Of a stretch of 9,110 nucleotides of DNA, positions 5,456 through 9,110 are shown in pieces. The notes under the pieces were generated by a model. The model saw nothing but the letters and a program-made list of their open reading frames with translations. It had not been told where the DNA came from and made no database searches. Position numbers and translations under genes: made by a program. Location: the NCBI GenBank assembly GCA_964568355.1, contig CAZMRK010000246.1, positions 1-9,110 on the forward strand, given 5' to 3'. How positions within the stretch are numbered: position 1 is the first letter of the stretch; every line of letters starts with the position of its first letter. This DNA is from JAJPJX01 sp964568355. GTDB lineage: Bacteria > Acidobacteriota > Terriglobia > Bryobacterales > Bryobacteraceae.

Positions 5456-7525
5456 ATGTGGCGCAGGCTGATCATCGGAACGCTGGCGTGCTTTCAGGCC
5501 GCGGCGCAGGTACCGGGAATTCCGGCCGATCTGCTGGATTTCGCGCGGATGAAGGGCTTCCGGGCGCTGCGGGCTTCGAGCAACAATCCGGATCCGCTGA
5601 GCAATGACGACAGCCAGCGTCCGATTCCCGGCGAAACGGTGACGCTGGCGGAACTCGCAGGGCCGGGCATGGTGACGCACATCTGGCTGACGGTGGCGGC
5701 CAACGAATACGGCTGGCCGCGCCTGATGCGGCTGCGGGTCTACTACGACGGCAGCAGCACGCCCAGCGTGGACGCACCGGTAGGCGATTTCTTCGGAGTG
5801 GGGCACGGGCTGGAGCGTCCGCTCGAGTCGCTGATGGTGCGGGACGGATCGAGCGGGCGCTCGCGCAATTGCTACTGGCCGATGCCGTTCCGCAAATCCT
5901 GCCGGATCACGATCACCAACGAGGGACGCCGGCGCGTGTCCAACCTCTACTATCACGTGGATTGGCGCAAGATGGTGTCGCTTCCCGCCGATGCGGGTTA
6001 CTTCCACGCGCTATACCGGCAGGCGCTGCCGGCTCCGGCGGGGCAGCCTTACGAGGTGCTGGCGGTGCGGGGCAAAGGACACTACGTGGGCACGGTGCTG
6101 AACGTGATCCAGAATCAGCCGGGGTGGTTCGGTGAAGGCGACGATTTGTTCTACGTGGATGGGGAGAAGACCGCCGGGATCCAGGGCACGGGGACGGAGG
6201 ACTATTTCAACGACGCCTGGTCGCTGCGGGTGGCCCAGGGGCCGTACGCGGGCGTGCCGGTGGCGGAGGGAACCGGCGTGGGGTCGCGGATGACGGCCTA
6301 TCGCTGGCACCTGGCGGATCCGGTGCCGTTCACCACGTCGCTGCGCTTTGTGCTGGAGCACGCCGGCTGGACCTATGATCCCAACGGCTCGGTGCGCTCC
6401 GCCTTCGAGGAGCGCGCGGACCTGTTCAGCAGCGTGGCCTTCTGGTATCAGGCGGGAATCGCGGCGGGCCTGCCAGAGCCGCCTTACGGAGCGGCGCGCC
6501 TGCCGCATGGAAACGCGCGGCAGATCGAGGTAGAGGACCTGATCGGCGAGGTACGGGCGGAGGGCGGCAAAGCGGAGGTGGCGCGGGATGTCTTCTGGTC
6601 GCGCGACATCCTGCTTTTCCATGCGCAGGGCAAGGGCTCGCGCATCGAGATCCCGCTGGAGGTGGCGGAGGAGGGGGAATACGAACTGCTGGCGCAGCTC
6701 GCGCACAGCCCGGAGTACGGCGATTATACGGCGCTGGTGGACGGGCAGCGGTTGGGGCCGCGCGAAGACCTGGAGCACGAGCCGGGGGCGAATGCCGGCG
6801 GGGCAGCGGCGATTTCGGGATATCACACGGAGCTGTACGTGGCGGAGGACCATCCGCTGGGGTGGATTCGCCTGCCGAAAGGGAGGCACACGGTAACCTT
6901 CGTGTGCGCGGGGAAGGACGAGCGTTCCACGGGGTACGGATTGGGCATCGATACGCTGGTGCTGGCGCGGATCGGCCGGCCGGAGGCGATGGGCGGCACG
7001 CGGGCGGCAGCCCTTCGTAAACTGCGGGACGCCGCAAAACTGGGCGCGGCATTGAGCGACCGGGACCAGGATGCGCGGGAGGCGGCCGCCTGGTCGCTGA
7101 CCCAGATGGGAGCGGCGGCGGCTCCGGCGACGGAGCCGGTGGAGCGAGCGCTGGAGGACAACGATTTCGTGCTGCGCGGCTTGGCGGCGGTGGTGCTGCG
7201 GAACCTCGGGCCGGAGGGGCGCCCGGCGCTGGGCGCGCTGATCGGAAGGCTGCGGGATCCGGACGCCGGTGTGCGGATGATGGCGGCGGAGGCGATCGCG
7301 GCGCAGGGGCGCGGGGCAACATCCGCCCTGCAGCCGCTGCTCGATGCCGGGGCCGCGAAAAGCGAGCATCCTCACGTCCAGCGCAGTATCGCCAAGGCGC
7401 TGGGCGCGATGGGACCGGCGGCCCAGCCGGCGCTACCGCTGCTCCGCGAGTATCAGAAGATTCCCCGCGTGAGCTGGGCGGCCAGCGCCGCGATCCGGCA
7501 GATTGAAGGCGCGCGGAGAGAGTGA
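5456..7525 (+). CDS. Exported GH172 (DUF2961) glycoside hydrolase-like protein with C-terminal HEAT repeats
   Basis: This protein of 689 residues is probably a secreted or periplasmic glycosidase. Residues 1-18 are a signal sequence (RRLIIGTLACFQAAAQ); the Cys at 12 lacks a clean lipobox, so lipidation is uncertain. Residues about 25-345 match DUF2961, the domain that founded family GH172 (difructose-anhydride and arabinan-acting enzymes). Key blocks are RASSNN, IPGETVTLAELAGPGMVTHIW, DAPVGDFFG, CYWPMPF, YYHVDW, GTGTEDYFNDAW, TAYRWHLADPVPF and LEHAG. Glu248 in GTGTEDYF is a candidate catalytic acid, and Glu237 and Glu271 are nearby acids; which pair acts is unproven. Residues about 352-510 form a beta-sandwich of carbohydrate-binding character (IEVEDL...GEYELLAQLAHSPEYGDY...LPKGRHTVTFVCAG). 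Residues about 512-689 are four or so HEAT-type helical repeats (AREAAAWSLTQMGAAAAPA, VLRGLAAVVLRNLGPEGRPA, VRMMAAEAIAAQG, VQRSIAKALGAMGPAAQPA). It is 16 bases upstream of the next gene. The substrate is unknown. Confidence 0.82.
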   Translation: MWRRLIIGTLACFQAAAQVPGIPADLLDFARMKGFRALRASSNNPDPLSNDDSQRPIPGETVTLAELAGPGMVTHIWLTVAANEYGWPRLMRLRVYYDGSSTPSVDAPVGDFFGVGHGLERPLESLMVRDGSSGRSRNCYWPMPFRKSCRITITNEGRRRVSNLYYHVDWRKMVSLPADAGYFHALYRQALPAPAGQPYEVLAVRGKGHYVGTVLNVIQNQPGWFGEGDDLFYVDGEKTAGIQGTGTEDYFNDAWSLRVAQGPYAGVPVAEGTGVGSRMTAYRWHLADPVPFTTSLRFVLEHAGWTYDPNGSVRSAFEERADLFSSVAFWYQAGIAAGLPEPPYGAARLPHGNARQIEVEDLIGEVRAEGGKAEVARDVFWSRDILLFHAQGKGSRIEIPLEVAEEGEYELLAQLAHSPEYGDYTALVDGQRLGPREDLEHEPGANAGGAAAISGYHTELYVAEDHPLGWIRLPKGRHTVTFVCAGKDERSTGYGLGIDTLVLARIGRPEAMGGTRAAALRKLRDAAKLGAALSDRDQDAREAAAWSLTQMGAAAAPATEPVERALEDNDFVLRGLAAVVLRNLGPEGRPALGALIGRLRDPDAGVRMMAAEAIAAQGRGATSALQPLLDAGAAKSEHPHVQRSIAKALGAMGPAAQPALPLLREYQKIPRVSWAASAAIRQIEGARRE

Positions 7526-7533
7526 CGTATAGT
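7503..7533 (+). promoter_or_regulatory. Candidate internal promoter for the Tat-signal gene, leaderless type
   Basis: TATAGT (7528-7533) ends eight bases before the ATG at 7542, the same spacing as at the GH172 gene. TTGAAG (7503-7508) could be a -35, but the 19-base spacer is long. AGGGAG (7534-7539) sits only two bases from the ATG, which is too close for a normal SD. The gene may therefore be transcribed separately as well as from upstream. Confidence 0.35.
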
Positions 7534-7541
7534 AGGGAGTC

Positions 7542-8741
7542 ATGCATCGCCGTTCTTTTCTGCTGTCCGGGGCCGCCGCGGCATTCGCCGCCGGGGAGCG
7601 CCAGAAAACCGTAGCCGCCGTGGTGACCGAATATCGCAAGCTGTCGCACGCGGATGTGATTTGCAGCCGGATCCTGGAGGGGTACACGCCCGATAACGTG
7701 CCGGTGAAGCCGCGCACGCGGATCGTCTCGATGTACACCGACCAGGTGCCGCCCAACGACCTGAGCCGGGCGGCTGCAGCCAAGCACGGCTTCCCGATCT
7801 ATCCCACGGTGGCCGAGGCGCTGACGCGGGGCGGCGACAAGCTGGCGGTAGACGCGGTGCTGCTGGTGGGCGAGCACGGCAACTATCCGACGAATGCGCG
7901 GGGGCAGAAGCTATATCCGCGATACGAGCTGTTCCAGCAGATCGTCGAGGTGTTCCGGCGCAGCGGGCGGGTGGTGCCGCTATTTTCCGATAAGCACCTC
8001 TCGTACTCGTGGGAGAAAGCCAAGAAGATGTACGACGAGACGCGCGAATGGAGGATTCCGTTCATGGCCGGGTCGTCGATTCCCGTGACGGTGCGCACGC
8101 CGGAGCTGGAGATCCCGCTGGGCGCGCACCTGGAGCACGCGGTGGTGGTGGGCTACGGGGACCTGGATGCATACGGCTTTCACACGCTCGAATCCTTGCA
8201 GTGCATGGTGGAGCGGCGGGCCGGCGGCGAGAAGGGTGTGGCGGCGGTGGAGTGGCTGGAAGGCGAGACGGTGTGGAAGTGGCGGGACAGCGAGCAGGGC
8301 AAGTGGAGCGCTCCGCTGCTGGATGCCGCGCTGGCTCGGGCGCTCAAAGCCAAGCCCGGCAGGCCCGAAGACAACGTGAAGCAGCCGGTGCTGTTCCGGA
8401 TCGAATATCGCGACGGCTTCCGCGCGGTGGCTTATATGCTCAACGGGCAGGTGCAGGACTGGCTGTTCGCCACGCGCATGAAAGGGAAACCGGAGATTCT
8501 CTCCACGCGCTTCGGGCTGGGCCCGGGCGGGCGATACCTGGTGCATTTCGACGGGCTGGTGCACGTGATCGAGGAGCTGTTTGTCACCGGCAAGCCGGTG
8601 TATCCGGTGGAGCGCACGCTGCTCACCACCGGGACACTGGCGTTTCTGTTCGATTCGCGGGAGCAGAAGCGGCGGGTGGAGACGCCACAGTTGAGCGTGG
8701 CGTACGAGGCGCCGAAACACTGCTATTTCCAGAGGGCGTAG
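7542..8741 (+). CDS. Tat-exported protein resembling a degenerate Gfo/Idh/MocA-type oxidoreductase
   Basis: This protein has 399 residues. The N-terminus MHRRSFLLSGAAAAFAAG carries the RRxFL twin-arginine motif and a short hydrophobic run, so export in folded form is likely. I recognise it as a type of acidobacterial hypothetical protein rather than a named enzyme. Its layout parallels Gfo/Idh/MocA dehydrogenases. HGFPIYPTVAEAL stands where the family has a GxxxYxDxxELL block, and VDAVLLVGEHGNYP stands in place of DAVxIATPxxxH. FSDKHLSYSWEKAKKM (Lys151) stands in place of EKPLAxTxxEA, and YGFHTLESLQCMVERRAGGE in place of the later DxGxHxxD block. The usual GxGxxG cofactor loop is absent: the first strand reads TVAAVVTEYRKLSHADV. 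The C-terminal half (from about 280) looks like a beta-rich domain ending in YEAPKHCYFQRA. It starts 16 bases after the GH172 gene, suggesting co-transcription, and ends three bases from the convergent creatininase-like gene. The fold assignment is inference, and enzymatic activity is open. Confidence 0.68.
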   Translation: MHRRSFLLSGAAAAFAAGERQKTVAAVVTEYRKLSHADVICSRILEGYTPDNVPVKPRTRIVSMYTDQVPPNDLSRAAAAKHGFPIYPTVAEALTRGGDKLAVDAVLLVGEHGNYPTNARGQKLYPRYELFQQIVEVFRRSGRVVPLFSDKHLSYSWEKAKKMYDETREWRIPFMAGSSIPVTVRTPELEIPLGAHLEHAVVVGYGDLDAYGFHTLESLQCMVERRAGGEKGVAAVEWLEGETVWKWRDSEQGKWSAPLLDAALARALKAKPGRPEDNVKQPVLFRIEYRDGFRAVAYMLNGQVQDWLFATRMKGKPEILSTRFGLGPGGRYLVHFDGLVHVIEELFVTGKPVYPVERTLLTTGTLAFLFDSREQKRRVETPQLSVAYEAPKHCYFQRA

Positions 8742-8744
8742 GCG

Positions 8745-9110
8745 TCAGGATTCCCGGATCATCTTGCGCAGCCGCTCGGCGGTCCAATCCACGGCGATGC
8801 GGATCATGGCCTCGCCCTTGGCCGTGGTGGCCAGCTTGGCCTCGCGCGCGAACTGCTCCTCCTGGGCGGCGGACTTGGGGTCTTTGATGTGCAGGAAGGG
8901 CTTGGCCTTCTCGTAATCGACGCCTTCCCAGTGGATACGCTCGGGAAAGGCGGCCATGGCGAAAGAGGTCTCGAATTCCCCGGCGTGGCCCGGCGCCTTG
9001 TTGCTCTGCATGTACTTCTTGATGATCTCGGGGGTGTAGGCGTCCCAGTAGGAATTGGTTTCGATGCGGATGCCGAGCTTTTTGGCGAACTCGGGGACGT
9101 TCTGGCGCAG
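8745..9110 (-). CDS. Creatininase-family amidohydrolase, C-terminal part (start outside window)
   Basis: The minus-strand frame is open from base 9110 to the TGA at 8745-8747, giving 121 visible residues. The ATG at 9011 is internal, because family-like sequence continues upstream of it (RQNVPEFAKKLGIRIETNSYWD, shown in part, then TPEIIKKY). The best signature is GHAGEFETSFAMAAFPE (visible residues 41-57). It matches the HAGxxETS motif of creatininase-family enzymes, in which a His and a Glu five residues later line the active site. Members are metal-dependent and hydrolyse cyclic amides such as creatinine or formamidopyrimidines. The N-terminal metal ligands and the NGHGGN-type motif lie beyond the edge, so activity cannot be judged. 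The end is Lys/Glu-rich (DWTAERLRKMIRES). It is convergent with the Tat-signal gene across three bases. The substrate is unknown, since many family members in soil bacteria are uncharacterised. Confidence 0.82.
   Translation of the reverse strand: MRQNVPEFAKKLGIRIETNSYWDAYTPEIIKKYMQSNKAPGHAGEFETSFAMAAFPERIHWEGVDYEKAKPFLHIKDPKSAAQEEQFAREAKLATTAKGEAMIRIAVDWTAERLRKMIRES

Noticed and set aside
4021..5607. A 528-codon open frame on the + strand, antisense to the OPT transporter and running into the GH172 gene
   Set aside because: The translation is low-complexity, rich in Gly, Asp, His and Gln, with no domain pattern. It mirrors the well-supported transporter, and long antisense frames are expected in high-GC DNA.
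6011..7877. Two long minus-strand frames (454 and 483 codons) opposite the GH172 and Tat-signal genes
   Set aside because: Both are Arg/Pro/Ala-rich shadow translations with no motifs. The + strand products carry clear signal peptides and family blocks.
1..9110. Search by eye for CRISPR repeats, tRNA cloverleafs, transposase genes, toxin-antitoxin pairs, phage or defence genes
   Set aside because: No regularly spaced repeats, no transposase DDE/HUH motifs, no terminal inverted repeats and no small overlapping gene pair were found. All substantial coding space is explained by the eight genes listed.

Overview
The window is high-GC bacterial chromosome, densely coded on both strands. It carries a housekeeping gene end (pheT), two or three envelope genes, and then a catabolic or accessory block. 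The best guess for the source is an acidobacterium of the Solibacter/Bryobacter type. That guess rests on the GC-rich codon use and on a gene mix typical of that group: a secreted carboxypeptidase-regulatory-like/TPR protein, a DUF2961/GH172 protein, a Tat-signal oxidoreductase-like protein and a creatininase-family protein. It is inference from protein character, since no rRNA or marker search was possible.

Layout. Bases 1-1142 hold the 3' part of pheT (phenylalanyl-tRNA synthetase beta chain, + strand, cut at the left edge). A 138-base gap follows with a plausible sigma70 promoter and a strong Shine-Dalgarno (SD) site. Next come three + strand genes for envelope proteins: a secreted beta-sandwich/TPR protein (1281-2432), a small membrane-anchored YHS/TRASH-like cysteine protein (2501-2770) and a small outer-membrane beta-barrel protein (2831-3406). 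A near-perfect hairpin lies between the first two. An OPT-family oligopeptide transporter runs on the - strand (3412-5403), converging on the barrel gene with almost no gap. From a 52-base divergent intergenic region a + strand pair departs: an exported GH172/DUF2961 protein fused to a beta-sandwich and C-terminal HEAT repeats (5456-7525), then a Tat-signal protein that looks like a degenerate Gfo/Idh/MocA-type oxidoreductase (7542-8741). The right edge holds the C-terminal third or half of a creatininase-family amidohydrolase on the - strand (8745 to beyond 9110).

How they may work together. The right half reads as a small uptake and degradation neighbourhood: a secreted glycosidase-like protein, an exported oxidoreductase-like protein, a peptide transporter and an amidohydrolase. 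No regulator is present and no pathway can be proved from sequence alone. The three genes starting from 5403(-), 5456(+) and 7542(+) share a TANNNT -10-like hexamer ending 8-9 bases before the ATG, and they lack a well-placed SD, so they may be leaderless. I see no CRISPR array, tRNA, rRNA, insertion sequence, phage gene or clear defence system. The most unusual items are the GH172-HEAT fusion, the oxidoreductase-like protein without a recognisable cofactor loop, and the shared leaderless-type start pattern.
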